DNA from: an uncultured Clostridia bacterium
Lineage (GTDB): Bacteria > Bacillota > Clostridia > Oscillospirales > Ruminococcaceae
Assembly (NCBI GenBank): GCA_947625615.1
Contig: CANQPB010000007.1
Span: forward strand, 1 to 64,000
DNA length: 64,000 nucleotides
Reading direction: 5' to 3'
The first letter of the stretch is position 1; the number at the start of each line of letters is the position of its first letter. Of the stretch, positions 30,901-39,970 are shown in pieces. A program made the position numbers and the translations under genes. Under the pieces are notes generated by a model. That model did not search any database. It saw only the letters and a program-made list of their open reading frames with translations, and was not told where the DNA came from.

Positions 30901-31651
30901 CCTCAAGGTATTCCTCATAGGCCTTCTGCAAAAGCCCGTCCTCGAATTTAACGCCGTCAATGATTGTTAAAAATGTGGTGTGGCGGCAGTGATCCGACCA
31001 GTAGGTGTCAATCATTCTTATCTCGGTGACGGTCGGGTCGCGGTGCTCAGATCTGAAATATTTCTGACAGAATTCAATGTCGTCAGCGTCCATAGCGAGG
31101 TTATAATCCGCGACGAATTTTTCAAGACCCGCCCTGTCAAGGTCAATAAAGCCCTCAAGGGTCTTTGCCTCCGTCGGAATGTCATATTTCACGACCAGGG
31201 TTTCCGGCTTTTCAAGAGAGGCTTCCCTCGCTTCGACCGGATTGATGACGTATTTTTTTATCTCCGAGATGTCTTCGTCGCTCAGCTCGCCGTAGAGGCA
31301 GTATACCTTTGCCGAGCGTATGAGCGGGCGCTCTCCCTGGGAAATTATCTGAATGCACTGCGCCGCAGAATCCGCGCGCTGATCGAACTGCCCGGGCAAA
31401 TATTCCACGGCAAATACGGTCGCGCCGTCGGCGTCAAGCGTCTCGGAGGCGATATCGAGCTGGGGCTCCGAAAAGACGTTGGCGACGGAGTAGTCGAACA
31501 GCTCGCGCGAGATATTCTCGGCGTCATAGCGGTTAATCACCCTGACGCCCTTTAGGCTCTCAATCATCAGCAGCCCGCGGATATCTCCCAAAAGCGCTTT
31601 GGCCTCGTGGGCAAGCTCCGGCTTCTTCTCAACATATATTCTGTATACCAT
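27962..31651 (-). CDS. purL: Phosphoribosylformylglycinamidine synthase, single-chain large type
   Basis: 1229 residues, the fused form found in proteobacteria and many Clostridia: an N-terminal PurS-like part, two AIR-synthase-like halves in the middle (GGAIRDPLSGRSYVYGAMRV; GAIGGKDSMSG) and a C-terminal glutaminase (FPGTNCEYDSAKAM, nucleophile Cys in GICNGFQAL, His and Glu in SHGEGRF). It converts FGAR to FGAM using glutamine and ATP. No separate purQ or purS is therefore needed. Last gene of the purine operon, 2 bases after purD. Confidence 0.96.
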   Translation of the reverse strand: MVYRIYVEKKPELAHEAKALLGDIRGLLMIESLKGVRVINRYDAENISRELFDYSVANVFSEPQLDIASETLDADGATVFAVEYLPGQFDQRADSAAQCIQIISQGERPLIRSAKVYCLYGELSDEDISEIKKYVINPVEAREASLEKPETLVVKYDIPTEAKTLEGFIDLDRAGLEKFVADYNLAMDADDIEFCQKYFRSEHRDPTVTEIRMIDTYWSDHCRHTTFLTIIDGVKFEDGLLQKAYEEYLEVRRRVGDKKPVCLMDLATVAVKYLKSVGKLPKLDESEEINACTVKIEIEADGKKEPWLLLFKNETHNHPTEIEPFGGAATCIGGAIRDPLSGRSYVYGAMRVTGAADPTVPVSETIPGKLPQRKLVTTAAAGYSSYGNQIGLATGIVDEIYHPGYAAKRMEIGAVIAATPQENVRREVPAPGDVVILLGGSTGRDGIGGATGSSKAHNAHSVETCGAEVQKGNAPEERKLQRLFRNAEASKLIKRCNDFGAGGVSVAIGELADGLEIDLNAVPKKYDGLDGTELAISESQERMAVVVAPEDVKRFLELAHEENLQACPVAKVQSEPRLVMNWNGKKIVDISREFLNSNGAEKHITVTPAAPALKAREINGGFKENITSMASDLNICSKRGLSERFDSTIGAGTVLMPFGGKNQLTPIQAMVQKISVEKKHTDDCSFMAWGYNPYLTEQSPYHGAYSAVVESVSKLIATGAEFKDVYLTFQEYFEHPGRDGKRWGKPLAALLGAFRAQLDLGIGAIGGKDSMSGSFEDLDVPPTLVSFAVTTGKTSDVISPEFKSAGRRVALIEPKCDENGLPETKSLTEVYSEVTGLIRSGKAVSAYTPGIGGIAEAVFKMAIGNGIGFEFDRGMSLDEIFGLKCGAFLVELTDGSDIGRTVGRTVEDRVISFGGEAVSLDGLLGAYEDKLEGVYSCNIRQGGEKIPNISYDGRSKASPAVKTAKPKVLIPAFPGTNCEYDSAKAMRDAGAEPVITVINNLSAAGIAESVEKFASELKTSQMIFIPGGFSGGDEPDGSAKFICAFFRNQKIREEVMNLLNRRDGLICGICNGFQALIKLGLVTYGEILDADPSFPTLSFNTISRHQSRIVRTRIASNKSPWLRNVNVGDIINVPISHGEGRFLASEEMIKKLIDNGQVATQYVDLDGNATSDIHFNPNDSMYAIEGITSPDGRVFGKMGHSERIGSGLYKNVPGNYDIGMFRAAVEYFK

Positions 31652-31653
31652 TT

Positions 31654-32931
31654 TTATCTCCTCTGTCTGTGTAGGAATTCAAGAGCTTTTTTGCCTATGT
31701 CGCGGCGGTAGTAGGCGTTTTCAAAGCTTATCTTTTCGCATTTTTTATACGCCTCGGCGACGGCCTCTTCAAGGTCTTTTCCGCACGCCGTAACGCCCAA
31801 AACTCGCCCGCCGGAGGTCAGAAGCCTGTTTCCGTCAAGCTTTGCCCCCGCGACATATACTGAGGACTTAAGCCCGTCGGGAATTGTAATCTCAAAGCCC
31901 TTTTCATATTTTTCGGGATATCCCGATGAGGCCATTATAACGCAGCAGGCCGCGCCGTCGGAAAATTCCACGGGGACGTCCTTTAAATTGCCGTTCGTCG
32001 TCGCGAGCATAATGTTAAGTAAATCCGATTTCAGAAGCGGCAGCACCACCTGTGTCTCTGGGTCTCCGAAGCGGCAGTTATATTCAACCACCTTCGGACC
32101 CTCGGGGGTTATCATCAGCCCGAAGTAGAGGCAGCCCTTAAAGGGCCTTCCCTCGGCTTTCATGGCCTTGACTGTCGGCAGAATTATCCTCTCCATTGCC
32201 TGCTTATGGACTTCGGGGGTGTAATAGGGGCTCGGGGCGACGGTGCCCATGCCGCCGGTGTTAAGGCCCTCGTCGTTGTCGTGCGCGCGCTTGTGATCGG
32301 TCGAGGGAACCATAGGTATAACGGTCTCGCCGTCGGTAAAGGAGAGCACCGAAACTTCCGGGCCGGTCATGAATTCCTCAATGACGATTCTGTCGCCGCT
32401 CGCGCCGAATTTTTTGTCCTGCATAATTTCGTGGACGGCGTTCTTGGCCTCGTCTTTAGTCATGCAGACCAAAGCGCCCTTTCCGAGGGCGGGGCCGTCG
32501 GCTTTCACGACGGTGGGAATCTTTGCGGTCTCAAGGTATTCAAGGGCCTTTTCGGCGTCGGTGAACACCTCATACTCCGCCGTGGGGATATTGTTTCTTC
32601 GCATGAAATCTTTGGAGAACACCTTTGAGCCCTCGATTATCGCGGCCTTTTTGTCGGGTCCGAAGCAGGGGACGCCGACTGCGTTGAGCTCGTCTACGCA
32701 GCCCATTACAAGGGGGTCGTCCTGTGCGACGACAGCGTAATCGACGGCATTATCCTTTGCAAAAGAAACTATCGCGGGGATATCGGTGGAGGAAATCGGC
32801 ACGCACTCGGCGTCGGCGGCAATCCCGCCGTTTCCGGGAAGGCAGTATATTTTTTCAACGGAGGAATTTTCGGCGAGCTTTTTTATTATAGCGTGTTCGC
32901 GGCCGCCTCCGCCTACAACCATTATTTTCAT
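31654..32931 (-). CDS. purD: Phosphoribosylamine-glycine ligase
   Basis: 425 residues of ATP-grasp fold. It starts MKIMVVGGGGREHAI and includes GPALGKGALV, STDHKRAHDNDEGLNTGGMG and EYNCRFGDPETQ. It joins glycine to phosphoribosylamine. A TTG two codons upstream is in frame, but the ATG at 32931 has AGGAG eight bases before it. A strong 17-bp inverted repeat lies in the gap between glyA and this gene. Confidence 0.96.
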   Translation of the reverse strand: MKIMVVGGGGREHAIIKKLAENSSVEKIYCLPGNGGIAADAECVPISSTDIPAIVSFAKDNAVDYAVVAQDDPLVMGCVDELNAVGVPCFGPDKKAAIIEGSKVFSKDFMRRNNIPTAEYEVFTDAEKALEYLETAKIPTVVKADGPALGKGALVCMTKDEAKNAVHEIMQDKKFGASGDRIVIEEFMTGPEVSVLSFTDGETVIPMVPSTDHKRAHDNDEGLNTGGMGTVAPSPYYTPEVHKQAMERIILPTVKAMKAEGRPFKGCLYFGLMITPEGPKVVEYNCRFGDPETQVVLPLLKSDLLNIMLATTNGNLKDVPVEFSDGAACCVIMASSGYPEKYEKGFEITIPDGLKSSVYVAGAKLDGNRLLTSGGRVLGVTACGKDLEEAVAEAYKKCEKISFENAYYRRDIGKKALEFLHRQRR

Positions 32932-33006
32932 AGTCAATGCTCCTAAACTGAAAATTTCGCCGGCTGCATTACGGCCGCAGCGCGGCTATAGGCCTTTTTT
33001 GCGGGC

Positions 33007-33091
33007 GGTGCGCGTCGCTCAGCTGTCATGGCGGGTAACTCCGGGCTTTCATCGCCCCACCCGCCCGCCGCTTTGCTGAGCGACGCGCACC
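33007..33091. repeat. Long inverted repeat between glyA and purD
   Basis: Perfect 17-bp arms GGTGCGCGTCGCTCAGC (33007-33023) and its complement (33075-33091) enclose 51 bases that can form a smaller GGCGGG/CCCGCC stem. There is no T-run, so it is not a standard terminator. It may be an mRNA processing or stability structure inside the purine operon. Unlike the three-armed elements in design. Confidence 0.75.
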
Positions 33092-33101
33092 CGTAGTCAA
33101 G

Positions 33102-34343
33102 TCAATAGCAGTCCCCGTATATTGGGAATTTCTTGCAGAGCTCCTGAACCTCTTTCGAGACTCTTTCCTTCTGCCCCTCAAAATCGGTGACGACGTCGTG
33201 GATCCACCCGGCGATCTTTACCATCTCCGCCTCTTTGAATCCGCGAGATGTTACCGCCGGAGTGCCTATCCTTATGCCGCTGGTGATGAACGGGCTTTGG
33301 GGGTCGTTCGGAACGGCGTTCTTGTTAGCGGTGATGTGCACCTCGTCGAGGTTGTGCTCAAGCTGCTTTCCGGTGATGCCGAAATTCTGCAAATCAATAA
33401 GCATGAGGTGGTTGTCCGTTCCGCCCGAGACAAGGTTGAAGCCGCGCGCTTTAAGCTCTTCGGCGAGCTTCGCCGCGTTTTTGACGATCTGCTGCTGATA
33501 TTCCTTGAATTCCGGCTGCAAGGCCTCCTTAAAGGCGACGGCCTTTGCGGCGATAATGTGCATAAGCGGGCCGCCCTGAATTCCCGGAAAGATGGCCTTG
33601 TCTATGGCCTTTGCAAGCTCCTCTTTGCAGAGTATCATTCCTCCGCGAGGGCCTCTTAGGGTCTTGTGGGTGGTGGTGGTTACGACGTCGGCATAGGGCA
33701 CGGGATTCTGGTGGAGCCCCGCGGCGACAAGTCCCGCGATGTGCGCCATGTCGACCATAAGGTATGCGCCGACCTTCTTTGCAATTTTTCCGAATCTCTC
33801 AAAGTCGATGGCCCTCGGGTAAGCCGAAGCGCCCGCAAGTATCAGCTTGGGCTTGCATTCCTCGGCAAGCCTTTCAACCTCGTCATAGTTGATCCTGCCG
33901 TCGTCGCCGACGCCGTAGGGGACTATCTTGAAGTATTTGCCAGAGATGTTTACCGGCGAGCCGTGAGAAAGGTGTCCGCCGTGGGCAAGGCTCATCGAAA
34001 GAACGGTGTCGCCCGGCTGCAAAAGCGCGAAGAATACCGCAAGGTTTGCCGAAGCGCCGCTGTGAGGCTGCACGTTCGCATGCTCCGCCCCGAACAGCTC
34101 GCAGGCGCGGCTGCGGGCAATCTCCTCAACCTCGTCGACATACTGGCAGCCGCCGTAATAGCGGTGCGCGGGATATCCTTCCGCATATTTGTTCGTCAGA
34201 ACCGTTCCCGCCGCCAAAAGCACTCCTTTGGAGACAATGTTCTCCGAGGCTATAAGCTCGATATTGTGCTGCTGCCTTTTCAGCTCGCGTTCCGAAGCGG
34301 CGTAAATTTCCTCGTCATACTGTTTAAGTTCCTTGAAATCCAT
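33102..34343 (-). CDS. glyA: Serine hydroxymethyltransferase
   Basis: 413 residues; PLP enzyme with [72 protein letters not shown] (PLP Lys in THKT). It makes glycine and 5,10-methylene-tetrahydrofolate from serine. Placed inside the purine operon it supplies both glycine for PurD and one-carbon units for PurN and PurH. Confidence 0.96.
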   Translation of the reverse strand: MDFKELKQYDEEIYAASERELKRQQHNIELIASENIVSKGVLLAAGTVLTNKYAEGYPAHRYYGGCQYVDEVEEIARSRACELFGAEHANVQPHSGASANLAVFFALLQPGDTVLSMSLAHGGHLSHGSPVNISGKYFKIVPYGVGDDGRINYDEVERLAEECKPKLILAGASAYPRAIDFERFGKIAKKVGAYLMVDMAHIAGLVAAGLHQNPVPYADVVTTTTHKTLRGPRGGMILCKEELAKAIDKAIFPGIQGGPLMHIIAAKAVAFKEALQPEFKEYQQQIVKNAAKLAEELKARGFNLVSGGTDNHLMLIDLQNFGITGKQLEHNLDEVHITANKNAVPNDPQSPFITSGIRIGTPAVTSRGFKEAEMVKIAGWIHDVVTDFEGQKERVSKEVQELCKKFPIYGDCY

Positions 34344-34387
34344 CTTTAAACCCCTTTCAATTGTCGGTTGTCGGTATTGTTTTTAAA

Positions 34388-35575
34388 TCAGTGGTGGAAT
34401 AGCCTCATGCCGGTGAAGGACATCACCATGTTGTATTTGTTCGCGGTCGCGATAACTGCGTCGTCCCTTACCGATCCTCCCGGCTCTGCGACGTAGCATA
34501 CGCCCGAGCGGTGAGCTCTTTCAATATTGTCGTCAAACGGGAAGAACGCGTCTGAGCCGAGGGCCACCCCGGTTATCGAGGCGAGATATTCCTTGGCCTC
34601 TTCGTCGGTGAGGGGCTCGGGCCTTTCGGTGAAGTAGCGCTGCCACACTCCGTCGGCGCAAACGTCCTCCTCGTTTTTGTTGATGTATCCGTCGATGACG
34701 TTGTCGCGGTCGGGGCGCTTTATTTCCGGCTTAAAGGGCAGATTCAGCACCTTTTCATGCTGCCTTAAGAACCAGGTGTCTGCCTTTGTGCCCGCAAGGC
34801 GGGTGCAGTGAATCCTCGACTGCTGCCCGGCGCCCACGCCGATGGCCTGGCCGTCGTATGCATAGCATACCGAATTCGACTGCGTATATTTCAGCGTTAT
34901 AAGCGAGATTATAAGGTCTCTTGCGGCCTCGTCCGAGAGATCCTTGTTTTCGGTGACTATGTTGCTCAGAAGCTCGCGGTCAATCTTGAAGTTGTTGCGG
35001 CCCTGTTCAAAGGTGATTCCGAACACCTGCTTGTGCTCAATGGGCTCAGGCACATAGTCGGGATCGATTTTTAAGATCGTATAGTTGCCGCTCTTTTTGG
35101 TCTTCAGAATTTCGAGCGCCTCCGGCTCATATCCCGGGGCGATGATTCCGTCCGAGACCTCTCTTTTCAGCATCGTAGCCGTGGTGACGTCGCAGACGTC
35201 GGAGAGCGCCACCCAGTCGCCGAAGGAGCACATTCTGTCGGTGCCTCTTGCCCTCGCATATGCGCAGGCGAGAGGGGAATCGTCGAGACCCTTGATGTCG
35301 TCTACAAAGCAGGCTTTTTTGAGTTTTTCGGGCAGGGGAATGCCCACCGCCGCCGACGTCGGGCTGACGTGCTTAAATGACGTCACCGCCGGAAGCCCGA
35401 GGGCCTCCTTAAGCTCCTTTACGAGCTGCCAGGAATTGAACGCGTCCAAAAGATTGATGTAGCCGGGCTTGCCGTTTAAAATTTCAAAGGGCAGCTCGCC
35501 GCCGTTTTCCATGAACACCCGCGACGGCTTCTGATTGGGGTTGCACCCGTATTTAAGCAGAACTTCGTTTGACAT
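34388..35575 (-). CDS. purH: AICAR formyltransferase, stand-alone PurH domain
   Basis: 395 residues corresponding only to the formyltransferase half of PurH. Motifs: FEILNGKPGYINLLDAFNSWQLVKEL, catalytic SFKHVSPTSAAVG, GVGAGQQSRIHCTRLA and DAFFPFDDNIERAHRSGV. The usual N-terminal IMP cyclohydrolase domain is missing, and a separate cyclohydrolase gene lies just upstream in the operon. It transfers formyl from 10-formyl-THF to AICAR. Confidence 0.93.
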   Translation of the reverse strand: MSNEVLLKYGCNPNQKPSRVFMENGGELPFEILNGKPGYINLLDAFNSWQLVKELKEALGLPAVTSFKHVSPTSAAVGIPLPEKLKKACFVDDIKGLDDSPLACAYARARGTDRMCSFGDWVALSDVCDVTTATMLKREVSDGIIAPGYEPEALEILKTKKSGNYTILKIDPDYVPEPIEHKQVFGITFEQGRNNFKIDRELLSNIVTENKDLSDEAARDLIISLITLKYTQSNSVCYAYDGQAIGVGAGQQSRIHCTRLAGTKADTWFLRQHEKVLNLPFKPEIKRPDRDNVIDGYINKNEEDVCADGVWQRYFTERPEPLTDEEAKEYLASITGVALGSDAFFPFDDNIERAHRSGVCYVAEPGGSVRDDAVIATANKYNMVMSFTGMRLFHH

Positions 35576-35587
35576 GATCTCTCTCCT

Positions 35588-36304
35588 TTACTTTATGTAC
35601 TTATTGATTATTTTCTGGCTCACGCTACCTGTCTCGATATCGGTATATCTCACGAACAGCGAAATTTTATTGTCCTCGTTAAGCGATTCCCAGATGTCGT
35701 TTGCAAATTCTTGGGCGTTGTTCGGAATTTTAACGCGCTCAGGCTCGCCCTGGAAAGTCGGCAGGGGATTGCCGTCGCCGACATATGTGTGGATAAAATG
35801 CCCGAGGCCGGCGATAGGCGAATATTCAAAGGTATATCTTGCGCATGCCGAACCCGCAGCGTCCTCGCTCTTTAAAATCGACATCTTATAGCTGTAGCCC
35901 TGCGAAAAATCGAGCTCCGCCGAAATTCTCGGCGTGAGGTTCGGCGCGTCCGGCTCGAACTCGCGAGTTCTTAAGGCACCCGAAAAGTCGCTTCCCAGGC
36001 GGATCCCCTCGACAATGGTGTCGGTCTGATCGCCGTTTGTGACTATAAGCTTTTTGCCGATTTTTCGCACCGCCGCGTAGATGATAAGGCTCGGATCCTC
36101 AACCTTCGAGGCGTCGAACGGCTCGGTGAAGACGGCGCCGTCATGCTCGGCGAATACGCGGTTGCGGCTGTTTGCCGATCTTCCCATTATAAAATAGGCC
36201 GTCACGGCGCTCCTTCCGTCCTCAGACATTCCCGCGATGATGCCTCTGCCGACATAGGGGTCGCGCGTAAGCTCTTTGATCGTGTTGATTTTGTAGATGT
36301 CCAT
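35588..36304 (-). CDS. IMP cyclohydrolase (PurO-like family)
   Basis: 238 residues of the IMP_cyclohyd type first known from archaeal PurO: YVGRGIIAG near the N-terminus, then FIMGRSANSRNRVF, ITNGDQTDTI-like VTNGDQTDTI, ARYTFEYSPIAGLGHFIHTY and GDGNPLPTFQGEP. It closes the purine ring of FAICAR to IMP, replacing the missing half of PurH directly downstream. The archaeal-style split in a bacterial operon is known in Clostridia. Confidence 0.88.
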   Translation of the reverse strand: MDIYKINTIKELTRDPYVGRGIIAGMSEDGRSAVTAYFIMGRSANSRNRVFAEHDGAVFTEPFDASKVEDPSLIIYAAVRKIGKKLIVTNGDQTDTIVEGIRLGSDFSGALRTREFEPDAPNLTPRISAELDFSQGYSYKMSILKSEDAAGSACARYTFEYSPIAGLGHFIHTYVGDGNPLPTFQGEPERVKIPNNAQEFANDIWESLNEDNKISLFVRYTDIETGSVSQKIINKYIK

Positions 36305-36305
36305 T

Positions 36306-37439
36306 TTACTCTCCCTTTACAAGTCCGTAGACGTATTCATTATAAAGCTTGCCGTTCTTATAAAACGCGTCTCTTAAGACGCCCTCAAGCTCAAAGCCCG
36401 CCTTTTCAAGCACTCTTCGGCTCGCCATATTCGGCTCAAATATCGTTCCCTCGATGCGCGAAATATCAAGCTTTTCAAATGCTTCGGCGCAAATTCGCTT
36501 TGCGGCTTCGGTCATGATGCCTCTGCCGTAAAACTCGGGTATCAGGCAGTAGCCGATGACGCCGACTTTCGAGCACAGATCGCTCCGCTTTTCCACCGAG
36601 ATATTGCCGACCGCCTTGCCGTCAACAACTATTCCGTAAAAAATTCCGGTATTTTTCGCTTCGCCCTTTTGCGCCATTTCGGTGATGAACCACTCGGCGT
36701 CTTTTTCGGTATATGGGTTCGGAATACCGTCGGTGAGATATTTTCTGTCGACTTTGTTGATCGTTTCGGCAAGGCCGGCGGCGTCCGAAAGCTCCCACTT
36801 TCTGAGGGTAAAGCTCGGGGTTTCAGGCTTCTTTTCGTTCAAAAGCCTCCGGCAGAGCTTTTCCGCGGCCTCGGGCAAAAGCTTCCACTCCGCCTGCTCC
36901 ATAATTCTGCGCTGGAGCTTTTCCGGCGTGTCGCCCTCCTTTACCTCAACGGCCTTTTGTGCCAAAATCTCGCCGCCGTCGCACACCTCGTTGACAAGGT
37001 GCACCGTCGCGCCGGAAACCTTAACTCCCTTTTTAAGGGCCTCCTCGTGCACTTTAAGCCCATAGTAGCCCTTTCCGCAGAAGGAGGGTATCAGCGCCGG
37101 GTGTACGTTTATAATGCGGTTTGCATACCGCTTTGTGAAGTCCTCCGAGAGTATAGACATGAATCCCGCAAGAATTATCACCTCGGCGCCGTGATCTTCA
37201 AGTGCCTTGACGATTCCCGCCTCGAATTCCGAAAGATCCCGGCAGTCCTTTCTCGATATCGTCAGCGCGTCTATCCCGGCATTTTTTGCCCTCTCGAGGG
37301 CATATGCCCCTGCCTTTGAGGATATCACGCAGACGATCTCGCCGCTTGTCAGAACGCCCGACTTCTCGGCGTCGATAAGAGCCTGCAAATTAGTTCCTCC
37401 GCCCGAGACTAAAACGGCTATCCGAATTTTTCTGTTCAT
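36306..37439 (-). CDS. purN: GAR formyltransferase fused to a GNAT acetyltransferase domain
   Basis: 377 residues, about twice the usual PurN. Residues 1-200 are a complete PurN: VSGGGTNLQAL, N111 and H113 in NVHPALIPSF, D154 in HLVNEVCDGG. Residues about 208-377 are a RimJ/RimL-type GNAT domain: FTLRKWELSDAAGLAE, acetyl-CoA motif PEFYGRGIMTEA (301-312), and EPNMASRRVLEKAGFELEGVLRDAF. No stop or frame change separates them. PurN formylates GAR in purine synthesis; the target of the acetyltransferase is unknown. Confidence 0.93.
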   Translation of the reverse strand: MNRKIRIAVLVSGGGTNLQALIDAEKSGVLTSGEIVCVISSKAGAYALERAKNAGIDALTISRKDCRDLSEFEAGIVKALEDHGAEVIILAGFMSILSEDFTKRYANRIINVHPALIPSFCGKGYYGLKVHEEALKKGVKVSGATVHLVNEVCDGGEILAQKAVEVKEGDTPEKLQRRIMEQAEWKLLPEAAEKLCRRLLNEKKPETPSFTLRKWELSDAAGLAETINKVDRKYLTDGIPNPYTEKDAEWFITEMAQKGEAKNTGIFYGIVVDGKAVGNISVEKRSDLCSKVGVIGYCLIPEFYGRGIMTEAAKRICAEAFEKLDISRIEGTIFEPNMASRRVLEKAGFELEGVLRDAFYKNGKLYNEYVYGLVKGE

Positions 37440-37448
37440 ATCAGTTTC

Positions 37449-38489
37449 CTATTCTATGACTATCTTGTCCTCGCCCCTGACGGTGACGCCGATTACATAA
37501 GCGTCCTCGCCGCTGTCGCGAAGAATCTCAAGGGCCTTTTCCGCCTCGCTTTCGGGGACGACTATGCTCATTCCCACGCCCATGTTATAGGTGTTGAACA
37601 TGTCCCTTTCGGGGATATTCCCGGTGCGCTGTATCAGCCCGAATATCGGCGGAATTCTGAGCGATTTTCTGTCTATTTTAGCGCAAAGCCCGTCGGGTAT
37701 AGAGCGGGGGATATTCTCGTAGAATCCGCCGCCGGTGATATGCGAAATCCCCTTTACGTCCACGCTCTCAAGAAGCTTCAAAACCGGCTTTACATATATC
37801 TTTGTCGGCTCCAAAAGCGTCTCGCCGAGGCTCTTTCCGCCGAGCTCCTCAACGGGGGAGGCAAGGTCGGCGTTTTCGATGTCGAACACCTTTCTTATCA
37901 GGGAGAATCCGTTTGAATGCACCCCCGAGGAGGGCAGGGCGATTATAACGTCTCCCTCGCGCATTCTTTGGTTGTCAATGATTTTATCCATATCCACAAC
38001 GCCGGTGCAGTATCCCGCGAGGTCATATTCCTCCTCCGGCATCATGCCGGGGTGTTCGGCGGTCTCGCCGCCTATAAGCGACGCCCCCGCCATAACGCAG
38101 CCGTCGCAGACTCCCTTGACTATCGCCGCGATCTTTTCGGGAATGTTTCGGCCGCAGGCTATGTAGTCCAAAAATACCAGCGGCTTTGCCCCGCAGCATA
38201 TGATGTCGTTCACGCACATGGCAACGCAGTCGATGCCGACGGTGTCGTGCTTATTCATCATGAACGCGAGCTTTAGCTTTGTGCCCACTCCGTCCGTTCC
38301 GCTCACAAGCACCGGCTTTTTATATCCCGAAAGATCCGGCAGGAAAAGCCCGCCGAAGCCGCCTATTCCCGACACCTCGCCGCCGGTGGCGGTACGCTTA
38401 ATGTCGGCCTTCATCAGCTCGACCGACTTATAACCCGCGGTTATGTCCACGCCCGCCTGTCTGTAGCTTTCAGAAAAACTTTTTTCCAT
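37449..38489 (-). CDS. purM: Phosphoribosylformylglycinamidine cyclo-ligase (AIR synthetase)
   Basis: 346 residues. It starts with SYRQAGVDITAGYKSVELMK and has GTDGVGTKLKLA, GGETAEHPGMMPEEEYDLAG and HITGGGFYENIPR. It closes the imidazole ring, FGAM to AIR, with ATP. It lies between purF and purN with gaps of about 10 bases. Confidence 0.97.
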   Translation of the reverse strand: MEKSFSESYRQAGVDITAGYKSVELMKADIKRTATGGEVSGIGGFGGLFLPDLSGYKKPVLVSGTDGVGTKLKLAFMMNKHDTVGIDCVAMCVNDIICCGAKPLVFLDYIACGRNIPEKIAAIVKGVCDGCVMAGASLIGGETAEHPGMMPEEEYDLAGYCTGVVDMDKIIDNQRMREGDVIIALPSSGVHSNGFSLIRKVFDIENADLASPVEELGGKSLGETLLEPTKIYVKPVLKLLESVDVKGISHITGGGFYENIPRSIPDGLCAKIDRKSLRIPPIFGLIQRTGNIPERDMFNTYNMGVGMSIVVPESEAEKALEILRDSGEDAYVIGVTVRGEDKIVIE

Positions 38490-38498
38490 AGGATTACC

Positions 38499-39950
38499 TC
38501 ACTTGTTTCTGTCGGCAAATTTGGGATTTGTCGAGATCTTTCTTTCAAAGCGCGATTTGTTCGACTGTGTCGGCTCCTTGGTGGGGTAGTTGCCGTCAAA
38601 GCAGGCATAGCAGAAGCCGGAGCCGTCCGTGCCGGCGATCTTCCTGACGTCCTCGATGCTCAGAAAATGCACCGAGTCCGCGCCGATTATCCCGGCTATC
38701 TCGTCAAGGCTGTGATTTGCCGCTATCAGCGATTCCCGCGAATCGATGTCTACCCCGTAGTAGCAGGGATTCATAAACGGGGGAGCCGACGAAAGCATGT
38801 GCACCTCTTTGGCGCCGCCGTCACGCAGCCTCTTGACTATCTTTGCCGAGGTGGTGCCGCGCACTATCGAGTCGTCAACCAAAATAACGCGCTTGTCCTT
38901 TACCACCGACTGAACCACGTTCAGCTTTATCGACACCATTTCCTCCCGCATTCCCTGGCTGGGCGCTATGAAAGTCCGGCCTATGTATTTATTTTTGATC
39001 AGACCTATGTCGTAGGGTATACCCGATTTTCTTGAATAGCCTATTGCGGCGTCGGTACCGCTGTCCGGCACGCCCACGACGATGTCTGCGTCAATGGGAT
39101 AGGCGTCGGCCAAAAGCTCGCCCACTCTCATTCTTGCGGCGTGCACCGAGCAGCCCTCGCATACGGAATCGGGCCGGGCGATGTAAAGGTATTCGAACAC
39201 GCAGAAGGCTTTTTTTGCGGTGTTGCAGTTTTCGGTTATCGAGGTGACGCCGTCCTTTGTGAACACCATAACCTCTCCCGGTTCAATCTCGCGGATAAGC
39301 TCGGCGTTCACGGCGTCCAAAGCGCAGGTCTCCGAGGCGACTATATAGGTGCCGTCCTCGCGGCGGCCGTAGCAAAGCGGCCTGAAACCGTGTGGGTCGC
39401 GCGCGGCTATAAGCTTCGAGGGTGACATTATTATCATCGAGAAAGCTCCCTCAAGCTTTTTTATTGACTGCACGACCGCGTCTTCTATATTTCTCGTCTT
39501 AAGACGTTCCTTCGTCACGACGTAGGCTATAACCTCGGTGTCGGAGGTGGAATGGAAGATAGAGCCCTGCTCCTCGAGCGCGGTTCTCAGCTCGTAGGAA
39601 TTCACAAGGTTTCCGTTGTGGGCAAGTGCCATGTTTCCTTTGAGGTGATTCACCACCACAGGCTGGGCGTTTCTGCGCTCGCCGCCGCCCGTCGTGCCGT
39701 AGCGTACGTGGCCGACGGCCATGTTGCCGAGGCCGAGCTTTTCAAGCCGCTCCGCCGTGAAGATCTCGCTGACAAGGCCGGTGTCCTTACGGTATGTAAA
39801 CACGCCGTCGTCGTTCACGACAATTCCGGCCGATTCCTGTCCGCGGTGCTGCAAAGCGAACAGCCCGTAGTATACCAAAGAGGCGACGTCCTGTGTATTC
39901 GGCGCGAAAACACCGAACACGCCGCATTCTTCATGAATGACATTTTCCAT
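38499..39950 (-). CDS. purF: Amidophosphoribosyltransferase, iron-sulfur type
   Basis: 483 residues from the ATG with GAGGAG six bases upstream; an ATG seven codons earlier overlaps the purC stop but is less well placed. The short propeptide MENVIHEE precedes catalytic Cys9 (CGVFGVFAP), which must be exposed by self-cleavage. The PRPP motif is ILVDDSIVRGTT. Cysteines in FCVFEYLY and FCYACFDGNYP fit the Bacillus-type enzyme with an oxygen-sensitive [4Fe-4S] cluster. First committed step of purine synthesis. Confidence 0.96.
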   Translation of the reverse strand: MENVIHEECGVFGVFAPNTQDVASLVYYGLFALQHRGQESAGIVVNDDGVFTYRKDTGLVSEIFTAERLEKLGLGNMAVGHVRYGTTGGGERRNAQPVVVNHLKGNMALAHNGNLVNSYELRTALEEQGSIFHSTSDTEVIAYVVTKERLKTRNIEDAVVQSIKKLEGAFSMIIMSPSKLIAARDPHGFRPLCYGRREDGTYIVASETCALDAVNAELIREIEPGEVMVFTKDGVTSITENCNTAKKAFCVFEYLYIARPDSVCEGCSVHAARMRVGELLADAYPIDADIVVGVPDSGTDAAIGYSRKSGIPYDIGLIKNKYIGRTFIAPSQGMREEMVSIKLNVVQSVVKDKRVILVDDSIVRGTTSAKIVKRLRDGGAKEVHMLSSAPPFMNPCYYGVDIDSRESLIAANHSLDEIAGIIGADSVHFLSIEDVRKIAGTDGSGFCYACFDGNYPTKEPTQSNKSRFERKISTNPKFADRNK

Positions 39951-39970
39951 AAAATACTCCTCAGAAGGCA

